A stretch of DNA of 30,522 nucleotides from Muribaculaceae bacterium (GTDB lineage Bacteria; Bacteroidota; Bacteroidia; Bacteroidales; Muribaculaceae), in contig JAHHQT010000015.1 in the NCBI GenBank assembly GCA_020026215.1, forward strand, positions 1-30,522. The letters are read 5' to 3'. Of the stretch, positions 16,073-24,594 are shown in pieces; position 1 is the stretch's first letter, and each line of letters begins with the position of its first letter. The position numbers and the translations under genes were made by a program. Under the pieces are notes generated by a model, which saw nothing but the letters and a program-made list of their open reading frames with translations, had not been told where the DNA came from and made no database searches.

Positions 16073-16476
16073 TTGTTTACGATGGATTTAAAGTCTTCGA
16101 AGTTTTCTATATAGTCTTCTGGACTGTAAGGTGTAGATGCCAAAATCAGCGCAATGGAATTAGTTGAGAAATTGTCCAATTCGCGCCACATCATTTGTGG
16201 TACATAAAGTCCGTAGTAGGAACGGCACATGTGGTAACGGCGTTCTTCCTTACCGTCGTTCAACACGATGTCGAAACTACCGGAAAGGGCGATAATAACC
16301 TCTTCCTGCTTGTGGAAAGCATGACCGAAGCGTTTCTTTCCTCCGGGAACATCGTATAGCCAGTAAGTGCGGTTTAAATGAAACGGAAGAAGTCCGTCGT
16401 TCTCAATGAACGAGAGATTGCCTCTTCTGTCGCAAATTTTGGGCAAGTCTATCTTCTTAACTTTGTCAAAGCTCAT
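16069..16476 (-). CDS. FdtA/QdtA-like cupin, copy 1 (second active-site His replaced)
   Basis: This 135-residue cupin is clearly paralogous to its neighbour: the two share YDVPGG/YDIPGG, IIALSGSF/IIAVSGSF and a W-R-x-L-(D/N)-N-F-S block. Here the active-site stretch reads FGHAFHKQEE, so H52 is retained while the position of the second His of HxH holds F54, with a His one residue later (H55). Its LYVPQMMWREL segment is closer to the usual family form than copy 2. It may be a ketoisomerase with different sugar specificity, a non-catalytic partner in a mixed dimer, or a degenerate copy. It is the first gene of the trio, with an exact TAACTTTG box 23 bases upstream of its ATG. Confidence 0.82.
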   Translation of the reverse strand: MSFDKVKKIDLPKICDRRGNLSFIENDGLLPFHLNRTYWLYDVPGGKKRFGHAFHKQEEVIIALSGSFDIVLNDGKEERRYHMCRSYYGLYVPQMMWRELDNFSTNSIALILASTPYSPEDYIENFEDFKSIVNK

Positions 16477-16498
16477 TTCTGTGTGCTTAAGGTTTCTA

Positions 16499-16506
16499 CA
16501 AAGTTA
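16499..16506 (-). promoter_or_regulatory. -7 box of the cupin/aminotransferase operon
   Basis: The - strand reads TAACTTTG, an exact Bacteroidetes -7 match, ending 22 bases upstream of the ATG at 16,476. No clear -33 TTG was found at 17-23 bases further upstream. Confidence 0.4.
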
Positions 16507-16548
16507 ATAAAAATGGACTAAAAAGGAAATAATACACCTAAAATATAC

Positions 16549-16595
16549 GATACCCGTTGAAGGAATTATTTTGAGGGATTCCAACAACGGGTATC
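16549..16595 (-). terminator. Probable intrinsic terminator of the PepC-type peptidase gene
   Basis: A two-tier hairpin lies 21 bases past the stop: an outer perfect 11-bp stem (16,549-16,559 with 16,585-16,595) and an inner GGAAT/ATTCC stem separated by symmetric AA/AA. The downstream - strand tract is only moderately T-rich (TATATTTTAG), so termination is likely but not certain. Confidence 0.65.
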
Positions 16596-16616
16596 ATTAT
16601 TAGTTTTAGAAACATA

Positions 16617-17990
16617 TTAGAACATATAGTCCCATGCCGGCAATTGAATAGGCTTTGTCTTTGACGCTTTCAATGCTTTGTCTTCCAAGTATTTCTTGTT
16701 GACAACGATACGGAACAAATATTCATCCAACCATTTGTCTGTCAATGTCATGTATCCGTTGTGCCCTGCTGTGTCGCCCCAACTGTTTTCGAATTGCCAT
16801 TTTACAGGCTTTTCGTTTTCGTCAGTATCGACAGCTATCAAAGTCATGGCGTGTGCCGATCCGCTTTGGCGAGTTAGGATACGTGCTTTTTTGTCCATAT
16901 CTAATTGAATACCGAACAAGGATTCGTAGTCGTACATATCCGGGTCACTGATACCTTCTTTGCCGTTATATTTTGCCAAGTCTGTAGAAACATATAAAGG
17001 CTCGTTGGCTTTGATGGATGCAACGGCTGCCTTTTTGATGTCTTCCATAGGCATATTCAAGTAAATCCAGTTGATGCCTTCGTAAGCATTGCGGTAGTTT
17101 TGGATTTCATACACCTTATAATATTCGCGGGTAGGGTCATTCATAATCATAATGAAAGATTCCGGGTCATATTCTTTAGGCGTAATCATGTTGAAGAAAT
17201 CCTTTGGTGTGGTTTTTAGAGATTCCACCTTATTGTCGTTAGTTTCGTATCTCCATTCAAATTCTGTGGGCGGAACACCCAAACAAAGGGAAAGAATGCG
17301 ATAAATATCTTTCAAAATGTCAATTTTAGCTGATGCAATTGCTTTGTCGTTTTTCTTGTCAGCTATCATGGCGCGAAGGTCATAACCTCCTGCGCGAAGA
17401 CGTTCGTTGATAATGGCGGTCATTTGTCCCGTATTGTTGGAATGCGCAGTTTCTGGCATTACGTTTTGAGGAACGACACCATATTTGCGAGCTACGTTGT
17501 AGAACAAGTTCCACACACCGCCGTCATTTACCGGAGACTTAAAATAGAAAGTCACGTCGCGGTCAGTCATCTTATGGTTGGCTGTTGCAATCACATTTTC
17601 AAGGAACAAGTTACTTTTTTCAAAGATGTCCCAGAAATATGTGAAGTTGTGAGAGAAATCAAATTCCTTGATGTTGAATTGTTTCATCACTGACGGACGA
17701 AGCACATTCATTGAAGTGAACATCCAGCATCTGCCTGATTGATGTTGGTCGGTAATGCCTTTCACATCCACGCGATATTTGAAATAGTGGTCGGTTTTGC
17801 CTTGAACGGCACGGTTCAATGACAAACTTTTCAAATTTGATTCATTGGTAATAATGTTTTGTAGGGCTTTGGTGGATGAGTCAAGAACGAATGATGTCTG
17901 AATCTCGTCCAATTCCTGTTCTGTCAGTTGTTGTGCTGAAGCACCCAAGGTGGCAAGTCCGCACGCGGCTACCAATAAAAGCTTTTGCAT
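16617..17990 (-). CDS. pepC: Periplasmic aminopeptidase C / bleomycin-hydrolase-type C1 cysteine peptidase
   Basis: This 457-residue papain-fold peptidase has a signal peptide (MQKLLLVAACGLATLGASAQ), so it acts in the periplasm, unlike the cytosolic PepC of lactic acid bacteria. The active site is complete: Q82 (oxyanion hole) and C88 in DQHQSGRCWMF, H380 in SGSAHAMTL, and N402 in QFENSWGD. It keeps the PepC-type long insert (NDGGVWNLFYNVARKYG) and ends LPAWDYMF, resembling the C-terminal tail that reaches the active site in the bleomycin hydrolase family and limits it to aminopeptidase action. The stretch LAAC-like at residues 7-10 is not a good lipobox. It lies 49 bases after the macroglobulin-like gene and also has its own TAACTTTG box, so it may be read both from the upstream gene and alone. 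Confidence 0.92.
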   Translation of the reverse strand: MQKLLLVAACGLATLGASAQQLTEQELDEIQTSFVLDSSTKALQNIITNESNLKSLSLNRAVQGKTDHYFKYRVDVKGITDQHQSGRCWMFTSMNVLRPSVMKQFNIKEFDFSHNFTYFWDIFEKSNLFLENVIATANHKMTDRDVTFYFKSPVNDGGVWNLFYNVARKYGVVPQNVMPETAHSNNTGQMTAIINERLRAGGYDLRAMIADKKNDKAIASAKIDILKDIYRILSLCLGVPPTEFEWRYETNDNKVESLKTTPKDFFNMITPKEYDPESFIMIMNDPTREYYKVYEIQNYRNAYEGINWIYLNMPMEDIKKAAVASIKANEPLYVSTDLAKYNGKEGISDPDMYDYESLFGIQLDMDKKARILTRQSGSAHAMTLIAVDTDENEKPVKWQFENSWGDTAGHNGYMTLTDKWLDEYLFRIVVNKKYLEDKALKASKTKPIQLPAWDYMF

Positions 17991-18023
17991 CTCTATTTTA
18001 TGTTTTATTTGTTATTTCAAGTT

Positions 18024-18031
18024 CAAAGTTA
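18024..18031 (-). promoter_or_regulatory. -7 box of an internal promoter for the PepC-type gene
   Basis: The - strand reads TAACTTTG, an exact match, in the 49-base gap after the macroglobulin-like gene. It lies 33 bases before the ATG at 17,990. A -33 TTG is not evident because that region is the end of the upstream coding sequence. Confidence 0.4.
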
Positions 18032-18039
18032 CGGATTTT

Positions 18040-21000
18040 CTATTTAGTTTTAATCATTCTGCCTGCTGAATGTCCTGTGATTTGTGGGGCATACAAGCAT
18101 TGCGACGTGGTTGTACCGCTTGAATATTCTCCTGCATTGTTGACGTGTACATCATAATGCAGAATGTAATTTCCCTTTCTCAAACGGTCAATGAAGAAAT
18201 TTGTTTTTTCATCGCGAGTCTCCTTATAATAAAATGCCTCGTCGCAATAGTCATAGAACGAAACTTGAGAAATTGGTTCAAAACATGCAGCACGTTGGTC
18301 AACGATTGTCACATAATCCAAGTCACGGTTGGTCTTTATGTTCAAGCGTACTTGAATCTTGTCGCCTGTTTTGATGTCTTGTTCGTTGATGGATTCCAGC
18401 AAATTGTCCGCATTATAGCGGTAGAATTCTTTCTCCACTTTGAAATCCTCTTGCCTGTATTTTTCGATTTCGTCCATCGGAGCATTGTATTGGCAATAGA
18501 CTGCACCCCAGGAAGGAGTATCGTTCGACCGATTGACAATTATACTGTGATTGTCCAATAGGCTTGTGGGCAATTCATATTTGATATAGCCGAAATAGTC
18601 ATCGCTCTTTTCTGTGGTAAGTGTGATGTCTCCAATCTTAATGACAGGAGGAACTGCATTGGTATGCAGCAAGATTTTCCCTGTAGCCAGAATGGTATAA
18701 ATGGCATCGCATTTTGTAGAAACATTGTTCCAGTCCTGCGTTTCTTTTGTCATCAAAATCCATTTGCGAATTTCTTCGATTTCAGGGCGTTGTGGATTAA
18801 TCTTGTAGGCTGCTTTCAATGCTGAAACGGCAATGCCTATTTTGTTGTAGCTTTCCACATCCCAGTATCTGCCCAAGGTTTCAGACAAGCGAGAGAATTG
18901 CATGATAGATTCCAATATCTTTTCAGCAGTTTTTAATTCTCCATAGTTTGCCAATGTAACAGCTGTTTCTGCTTTTTTATTGATATTGAAATTTCTCCAT
19001 GTCTTTATGAGTTGTTTCAATATATTATCCTTGATTTTTTTGACAGGCTTGTCCATTGGAATATTCGGGAATAATGAACGCACATAGATATAATGGGCAT
19101 AACTTAAGTAAACCGACTTTGGCTCCCATGCCATTTTGATGGCTTTTATCATGGTTGAATCCATATATGAAATGGCATCAACAATCATGCTTTCCAAGTT
19201 CTTGTCTTGGTCAAGGTAACCGATTTCATTCAATTCACCCAAACGTTGTAGCACTTCAGTTGTGATGTATTCAGATGAAGTACAATGATCAAACCATACG
19301 AATCCTCCATCATCGTTGTGCAAATTTTGCAATCTCTTGATTAGCTCGGATTTGCGACTGGCAATCGTAGTAGAATCAATCAATTCTCCAATATTATGTA
19401 ATAGTTGGTTCTCTTGTTTCATTTCTTCCAGCCATGGTGTGGAATTCACGTCGATGAGTTTCAAGTCTTGGTTTTTCTCCAAGTTGGACTTTACAGGATG
19501 TGTGGCAAAATATTGAATGGCATCTTTGATTTGCTGGTTCGACTTCACGATTCTGTCGGCCATGACCGTAGAATAGTAGTTGTTGATATAGGCGCAGGCT
19601 GTTTCCGATTCCGACATGATTGACGGTAGAGAAGTGACACAATACCATACAGGATTGTCGCAATATTCAAAGGTGATTTTACCTGATTTATTAAATTTAG
19701 GCATTTCAATCTCAGCATATTTTTCATTGATGTAGAAAGGTTTAGCCTCGATAATCCTTTCTGTCGCAGGAAGAACTTTGATGACGGATTGTTCACCATC
19801 GCTGGCTTCTTCATTTTGGGCAATAATTCGGAACCCTATTTCTGTAAGGTATTGAGGGGTTTCAAAATCAATTCCTATAGTTTCAGAAGATTTTGCCGGC
19901 AATATCAATGTCTTTTTCTGTTTGCAAAGGACGGTAAAGTCTGATGTATTGAAAATCTCAATTTCTACAGTGGCAGAGATTTCTTTGTCATGATTGTTCA
20001 TCACAGAGGATTTCAAAGTTGCCTTATCGCCATTACGCAAGAAACGTGGCAAATTCGGTTGAACCATCAGTGGTTTGTTAGCTGTAACCAGTTTTTCGAA
20101 TTGGCAGTTCTTCAATTCATCGGTATAGGCAATCGTCAACAAATGCCATTGTGTATTTTTGTTCGGAACTTCAAATTCCAAAGTAAAGATACCGTCTTCA
20201 TTTGCAATAAGATGAGGCATAAAGAACGCTGTTTTGAGGGTTGGGTCACGCAATATAACCACTTTTTGACGAGGGCTTTCTTCTTCCGTCTCACTTATTT
20301 CAATCGTAGCTTCCTCTTTTAACACTCCGTCGTATTCAATACCTTTATCTATGTCGTTTCCTGTGGCGAAGAGTTTGTTTGAAGACCTCATCATCGTACA
20401 ATTAGAAAAGCCCCTCAACATAATTCTGTCTTTTTCGGTGAAGAAACATTGGTTGTAGGTGTTGAAATGAGGTTCGATGAAACTATTATGATACTTCTCG
20501 TCATATAGTGTAATCGTATGAGTGGCGAATTTATGCCTGTCTGTAATTTGATGAAAATCAATGCTGTATTCTTTATGTTGTAAACTTAGTGCCTGGAAAT
20601 AATTGCGTACAATTTGGTCTAAAGAGGCATCATATAAAGTGGCAATCATAGCTCCTCTATAGGGTTTGCCTGTTTGGTCACAAAGTTTGATTCTCCATGT
20701 TTCATTTTTGTTGGGAGTGATTTTGTCACGGAATGACTCCACCTTCAATTGTAAGATTTCTTTAGGGGTAGGGACAATCAGTTGAAGTTCTTCTTCAAAG
20801 CATTTAAAGTCCTTCCAACCATAAAGTTGTATGTGTGCATTTTCTTTATCTGAGAATTGGGCTTTCAAAGAATGTGTGTGCATCCCTTTTGAAGATGCCA
20901 GCCAACCTTCATCCGTGATTTCGTTGTTATTATAAATCACATAGTATATATGGGTGTCGAACGTACTTCCCCACGCAAGGGTGAAATTACCATTGCTGTC

Positions 21001-23586
21001 ACATTTTATTTTGTCTTCAGTCACCCAAATTGGGGTGTCAATCGGAGGAATTTTATCCGTTTTGCGGTATATGATGACCTTCATATAAGTAGAATGGTCG
21101 TCTTCATTGTTGAGGAATAATTGCATTGTATATTCTCCTGACGGAATGGATGAAAAGTCAATGGTCTTGTCTTTTGAAGAAACAGAACCTTTGGCAACGG
21201 TTTTCTTCTCCTTATCTGTCAAAATATATTCACAATTTGTTTCCACTTCTTCACGTTTGGCATTCAATACTCTGAATGGAAGAACAGTTTTCTTGTTCGC
21301 TTCAATTTTGAGTCGGTGCTCCTTGATGTCAATATATTTTACTTCGCCGATGCTGAATATATCTTGTGCAGATTGGGTTTCTCCAGTAGCGGACGTGACA
21401 GAGACTTCCAAATCAAGAATAAGATTCTTTTTGCCTTTAAACAGTTCAGGGTCAATCTTGATTTCCCAATTTCCTTGTTCGTCAGTAGTGGCGATTCCTT
21501 TGTCGTTAAAGTCATCGTTGCTGCTAAATGGGAAGAATCGGGCTTGCGTGAGGGTATAGGTCAACATTGCATTGGCAATCGGGAAGTCGCTGAATGAACG
21601 GGCACAACCTTTGATGACAGCATTGTCTTGGGTTGTCAGATTAGAGGCTTTTGTGTCAAATTTGACATAGAAAGTCGGTGCTTTGTATTCACTGACTGTC
21701 ACAGACTTATAGCCTAAATTGTGTTGACATTCATTTTTGATACGAATGGAGTAATTGCCTGTAAGCCCTTTCCCTGGAATGACAAAAGAAGAGTCAGCCC
21801 TACCATAGGAGTCGGTTGTCAGTTTTAATTCTGCAACTGATTCATAGTTGGCATTCAAGAGAATGGCTTTGATTTTTACGGAGTCGCAACAATGAGGACT
21901 TTCGCTGTCGTTATTATAGACGACAGTGGCAAATTTCACGGTTTCTCCCGGACGATATAGTCCGCGGTCGGTGTAAATTACAGCTACATCTTGGGGATAG
22001 TTGTAGTTTTTGGATTGGGGTAAATTGATGTATTCTCTTGAAATGGAATCTTTGCCGATTTTTACATAGAAATCAGATAGGAATTCCTCTGTAGGGCAAA
22101 CTGCATAACCTTCCTTATTGGTGGTTAAATGCATTTCCTTGCGATTTCTCTTAAAATAAATATCCGCATTTTCAATCGGCTCACTGGTCTTTGCAGTCAT
22201 CACATAGATGCGATTCTCTTTGTTGACTCTAATATTGAAACAATTAATATTGGTCACGCATAGGATATTGCTGTGATATACGGTCTCGGGTTCAATAGTC
22301 TTTCCGCCTTTATCTTCAAAAGAGGTGACAAAAATGTATTCGCCGATTTCCAGTGCAGGAAATTCGACTTCAGTAGGCTTAAATTCACCGAAATTGGGTT
22401 GTAGAGTATAGGTGTTTGAGGCTGCCTTTTTGAATTTTTTGATCTCTTTAGTATTCATGGAATGATGACTCCATTTAAACGTTGCGGGAAGTCGGTAGGC
22501 TGTAACTGTTGCGTTGGTGGCATTTTTGCTTTCCAACTTTATTTTCAAGGGTTGTCCAGATGGATATATGCAAGGAATTCTGCAAATTATGTGGCGTTGC
22601 TCATATCGTTGGACAAAGTTATGAGTGTCTGCATTATTTGAGTACTTGGGATATTTTTTAAGTACAGATTTTGCCAGTTCATAAGTTCTGAGGCTTTCGT
22701 CCAGTTTAACTATTTCATTGACTACTGCCACTGAATATTCAGAATCGGCATATTCTTCATAAAGGGCATTTAGTGCCTCGTATGCTTGCGCTTTTTGAGT
22801 TTCGTAGTTGATGTGGCTGTTCTCGCCTTCGAAGTACAGGCGTTGCATTTCGCTATAGATGAATGCCGCAGGATTGTTCTTGTTGATTTCCAATAGGGAC
22901 TTGAACAATAAATGGATGGTTTCATCGGTGACGCTGACGAATTTAGGATGATTGCTCAAAAAGAATGTAAAGTCGCAGATACGGAAAAAAGGAATGACTG
23001 GGTTATAGTCATAGCTTTGAATTAAATCAATGAATTCATGCGCCATAAAATCATAGAGCGATGGCGTGAATTCTACATCACTTCCCATTTCCAACACTGA
23101 TTTGTAGTCTTGGATAGGGATATTTGCCAATTCCGCTCTATTGCTGAAAATGATGTTGGCAAGTTGCACCGTCCTATCAATGAAATTCTGTTTTGTCCAG
23201 TTTCCAATTTCTTTTGGTGCATCGCCCACAATGGCATCGCGGCCATAGAACTTGTAGGCATATTGGTCAAAATAGGCCTTTAATACGGTTGCCTCGAGTG
23301 TAAACATGAGGGATTTTGCACCTATGTCGTTGGTCTGATAGGCAAGGCTGTCGATATTTTCAATGATTTCCTGTGCGCTGTCGTTGGTTATCATTGATTT
23401 AGCCAATGATATTTTGATGGTTGCATCAATGATTTCCTGTAAGTCTTGTTCTTTATTCCCTTTTTCTAATTGATTTAGAGCTGTTTTCAATACGTCTTTC
23501 GGATACCTGAAATCAGGTGTTGTGTTCGCGCTACCTGTGAGCATGGTACAAATAGTTAATATGGTTATCAGGATAATTTTTTTCAT
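18040..23586 (-). CDS. Bacterial alpha-2-macroglobulin-like protein (MG2 domain), thioester motif absent
   Basis: This 1,848-residue exported protein is of the bacterial macroglobulin type, giant periplasmic proteins thought to trap or inhibit foreign proteases. ATG 23,586 is preferred: it opens a clean signal peptide (MKKIILITILTICTMLTGSA), while the upstream ATG 23,631 lies inside a terminator hairpin. A helical N-terminal region (to about 330) precedes a series of MG beta domains. The MG2 hallmark YTDRGLYRPGETVKF is near residues 538-552. AFFMPHLIANEDG and a macroglobulin domain follow, then the alpha-helical thioester-domain equivalent (NDDGGFVWF near 1,420) and a C-terminal receptor-like domain. 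Where thioester members carry CxEQ, this one reads CAYI (Cys1331), so no thioester can form. No PbpC-type partner is nearby; the next gene encodes a periplasmic cysteine peptidase. Confidence 0.88.
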   Translation of the reverse strand: MKKIILITILTICTMLTGSANTTPDFRYPKDVLKTALNQLEKGNKEQDLQEIIDATIKISLAKSMITNDSAQEIIENIDSLAYQTNDIGAKSLMFTLEATVLKAYFDQYAYKFYGRDAIVGDAPKEIGNWTKQNFIDRTVQLANIIFSNRAELANIPIQDYKSVLEMGSDVEFTPSLYDFMAHEFIDLIQSYDYNPVIPFFRICDFTFFLSNHPKFVSVTDETIHLLFKSLLEINKNNPAAFIYSEMQRLYFEGENSHINYETQKAQAYEALNALYEEYADSEYSVAVVNEIVKLDESLRTYELAKSVLKKYPKYSNNADTHNFVQRYEQRHIICRIPCIYPSGQPLKIKLESKNATNATVTAYRLPATFKWSHHSMNTKEIKKFKKAASNTYTLQPNFGEFKPTEVEFPALEIGEYIFVTSFEDKGGKTIEPETVYHSNILCVTNINCFNIRVNKENRIYVMTAKTSEPIENADIYFKRNRKEMHLTTNKEGYAVCPTEEFLSDFYVKIGKDSISREYINLPQSKNYNYPQDVAVIYTDRGLYRPGETVKFATVVYNNDSESPHCCDSVKIKAILLNANYESVAELKLTTDSYGRADSSFVIPGKGLTGNYSIRIKNECQHNLGYKSVTVSEYKAPTFYVKFDTKASNLTTQDNAVIKGCARSFSDFPIANAMLTYTLTQARFFPFSSNDDFNDKGIATTDEQGNWEIKIDPELFKGKKNLILDLEVSVTSATGETQSAQDIFSIGEVKYIDIKEHRLKIEANKKTVLPFRVLNAKREEVETNCEYILTDKEKKTVAKGSVSSKDKTIDFSSIPSGEYTMQLFLNNEDDHSTYMKVIIYRKTDKIPPIDTPIWVTEDKIKCDSNGNFTLAWGSTFDTHIYYVIYNNNEITDEGWLASSKGMHTHSLKAQFSDKENAHIQLYGWKDFKCFEEELQLIVPTPKEILQLKVESFRDKITPNKNETWRIKLCDQTGKPYRGAMIATLYDASLDQIVRNYFQALSLQHKEYSIDFHQITDRHKFATHTITLYDEKYHNSFIEPHFNTYNQCFFTEKDRIMLRGFSNCTMMRSSNKLFATGNDIDKGIEYDGVLKEEATIEISETEEESPRQKVVILRDPTLKTAFFMPHLIANEDGIFTLEFEVPNKNTQWHLLTIAYTDELKNCQFEKLVTANKPLMVQPNLPRFLRNGDKATLKSSVMNNHDKEISATVEIEIFNTSDFTVLCKQKKTLILPAKSSETIGIDFETPQYLTEIGFRIIAQNEEASDGEQSVIKVLPATERIIEAKPFYINEKYAEIEMPKFNKSGKITFEYCDNPVWYCVTSLPSIMSESETACAYINNYYSTVMADRIVKSNQQIKDAIQYFATHPVKSNLEKNQDLKLIDVNSTPWLEEMKQENQLLHNIGELIDSTTIASRKSELIKRLQNLHNDDGGFVWFDHCTSSEYITTEVLQRLGELNEIGYLDQDKNLESMIVDAISYMDSTMIKAIKMAWEPKSVYLSYAHYIYVRSLFPNIPMDKPVKKIKDNILKQLIKTWRNFNINKKAETAVTLANYGELKTAEKILESIMQFSRLSETLGRYWDVESYNKIGIAVSALKAAYKINPQRPEIEEIRKWILMTKETQDWNNVSTKCDAIYTILATGKILLHTNAVPPVIKIGDITLTTEKSDDYFGYIKYELPTSLLDNHSIIVNRSNDTPSWGAVYCQYNAPMDEIEKYRQEDFKVEKEFYRYNADNLLESINEQDIKTGDKIQVRLNIKTNRDLDYVTIVDQRAACFEPISQVSFYDYCDEAFYYKETRDEKTNFFIDRLRKGNYILHYDVHVNNAGEYSSGTTTSQCLYAPQITGHSAGRMIKTK

Positions 23587-23598
23587 AGTCATTAAATT

Positions 23599-23640
23599 AA
23601 AAAAATGACGCCTGAAAGAAAGTAAATTCATCAGGCGTCA
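23599..23640 (-). terminator. Intrinsic terminator/attenuator between the LTxxQ gene and the macroglobulin-like gene
   Basis: A perfect 10-bp stem (TGACGCCTGA at 23,606-23,615 with TCAGGCGTCA at 23,631-23,640, 15-base loop) is followed on the - strand by a run of seven T (23,599-23,605). It begins 24 bases past the LTxxQ stop and its T-run ends 12 bases before the macroglobulin ATG. I found no promoter between it and that ATG. Confidence 0.85.
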
Positions 23641-23664
23641 GTTTATAAGAAATTGTCTTTATTA

Positions 23665-24135
23665 TTACTTGTTGTTTGTTACTTTCTTATGATGGTTCAG
23701 AATACTTTGTGTAAACTTGTTTTCTGCTATTTTCAACAAGAACAACTGCTTTTTCGAAAGTATTTCATTGAATTTTTGGTAGTATTCCAATTCAATTTCA
23801 CCTTCTTTTTGTTTCACTTTGTAAAGTACATCGGTGGCAGCTTCGTATTCCAAATCCGAAATATCTTCAGCCGATTGAGCAATCTTGTCTTCCAAATCGC
23901 GAGCCTCTTTATTGACCGTATAGACTGCCTTTTCCATTTCTTCGTAAACAGGGAAGAACTTGTCAGACTGTTCTGCGGTTAGGTCCAGTTCTTTGGTGAA
24001 GAATTCATATTTATAACTTTGTACTTCCTTAAACCACTTGTTGCGCATTTGAGCATCCATTGCTGGATTCTCTGCTATTAATTGTGCGGGGAACAAAAGA
24101 CATGAAAATATGATGGTTAGTATAAATGACTTCAT
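23665..24135 (-). CDS. Periplasmic LTxxQ-motif (Spy/CpxP-like) protein
   Basis: This 156-residue protein has a signal peptide (MKSFILTIIFSCLLFPAQLIA) and an almost wholly helical, highly charged mature part. It carries LTAEQ in KELDLTAEQSDKFFPVYEEM and a degenerate second copy, LSKKQ, in EILSKKQLFLLKIAENKF. The pair of LTxxQ-like motifs about 80 residues apart is the signature of Spy/CpxP chaperone or stress-sensing proteins. Similar genes often follow ECF sigma/anti-sigma pairs in Bacteroidetes. A chaperone or sensor-titrating role is inferred. Its start is 1 base past the stop of the anti-sigma-like gene, so expression is coupled to the sigma operon. Confidence 0.75.
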   Translation of the reverse strand: MKSFILTIIFSCLLFPAQLIAENPAMDAQMRNKWFKEVQSYKYEFFTKELDLTAEQSDKFFPVYEEMEKAVYTVNKEARDLEDKIAQSAEDISDLEYEAATDVLYKVKQKEGEIELEYYQKFNEILSKKQLFLLKIAENKFTQSILNHHKKVTNNK

Positions 24136-24136
24136 T

Positions 24137-24556
24137 TTATTTTAGTTGGTTTAAAGAGATTGAATCAGAGTCGAATATGTTGGATTCGATTCCTTCTTGA
24201 TATATTTCGTTTAGCAAGTCGTAGTCAGAAATGTTGTTGTCAATCATCATGTATTCATCAACAAATTTCTCGTCTTGCATAGCATCTGCTATTTCTGGGT
24301 TAAATCCCAAATTGCGGCTATTGGCTCTTTTCATGTCTGCAAAAATTTGCATCATGCACCACACTCCGGCAAACATAGCAGCCATATATACCCACGGACG
24401 TATGCGCAACCACTTGGAAGGAGTTGCTTCCGGTTCAAATTTTCTTTCAGGAAGGGCTTCCGACATTTGCTTCTTGAAATTGTCGAAATATCCATCTGGA
24501 ACTTTAAATCCGGGGTCTGTTCCGATTTTATTTAATATGTCTGATTCTTGTTTCAT
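24137..24556 (-). CDS. Single-pass membrane protein, probable anti-sigma factor
   Basis: This 139-residue protein has a cytosolic N-terminal part with FKVPDGYFDNFKKQM (about residues 17-31), a segment recurring in Bacteroidetes proteins encoded directly after ECF sigma genes. One membrane helix follows (about 56-73, WVYMAAMFAGVWCMMQIF), then an acidic periplasmic C-terminal part (DEKFVDEYMMIDNNISDYDLL). There is no zinc-binding HxxxCxxC motif, so it is not a canonical ZAS-type anti-sigma. The role rests on position, topology and that N-terminal segment. It lies 38 bases downstream of the sigma gene and 1 base from the LTxxQ gene. Confidence 0.65.
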   Translation of the reverse strand: MKQESDILNKIGTDPGFKVPDGYFDNFKKQMSEALPERKFEPEATPSKWLRIRPWVYMAAMFAGVWCMMQIFADMKRANSRNLGFNPEIADAMQDEKFVDEYMMIDNNISDYDLLNEIYQEGIESNIFDSDSISLNQLK

Positions 24557-24594
24557 TTATCGGTTTGACTTATTATCGGGATAAAGGTTTAATC

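Noticed and set aside
23587..23631. Longer start of the macroglobulin-like gene at 23,631
   Set aside because: The ATG lies in the stem of a terminator hairpin and would place 15 extra residues before a good signal peptide.
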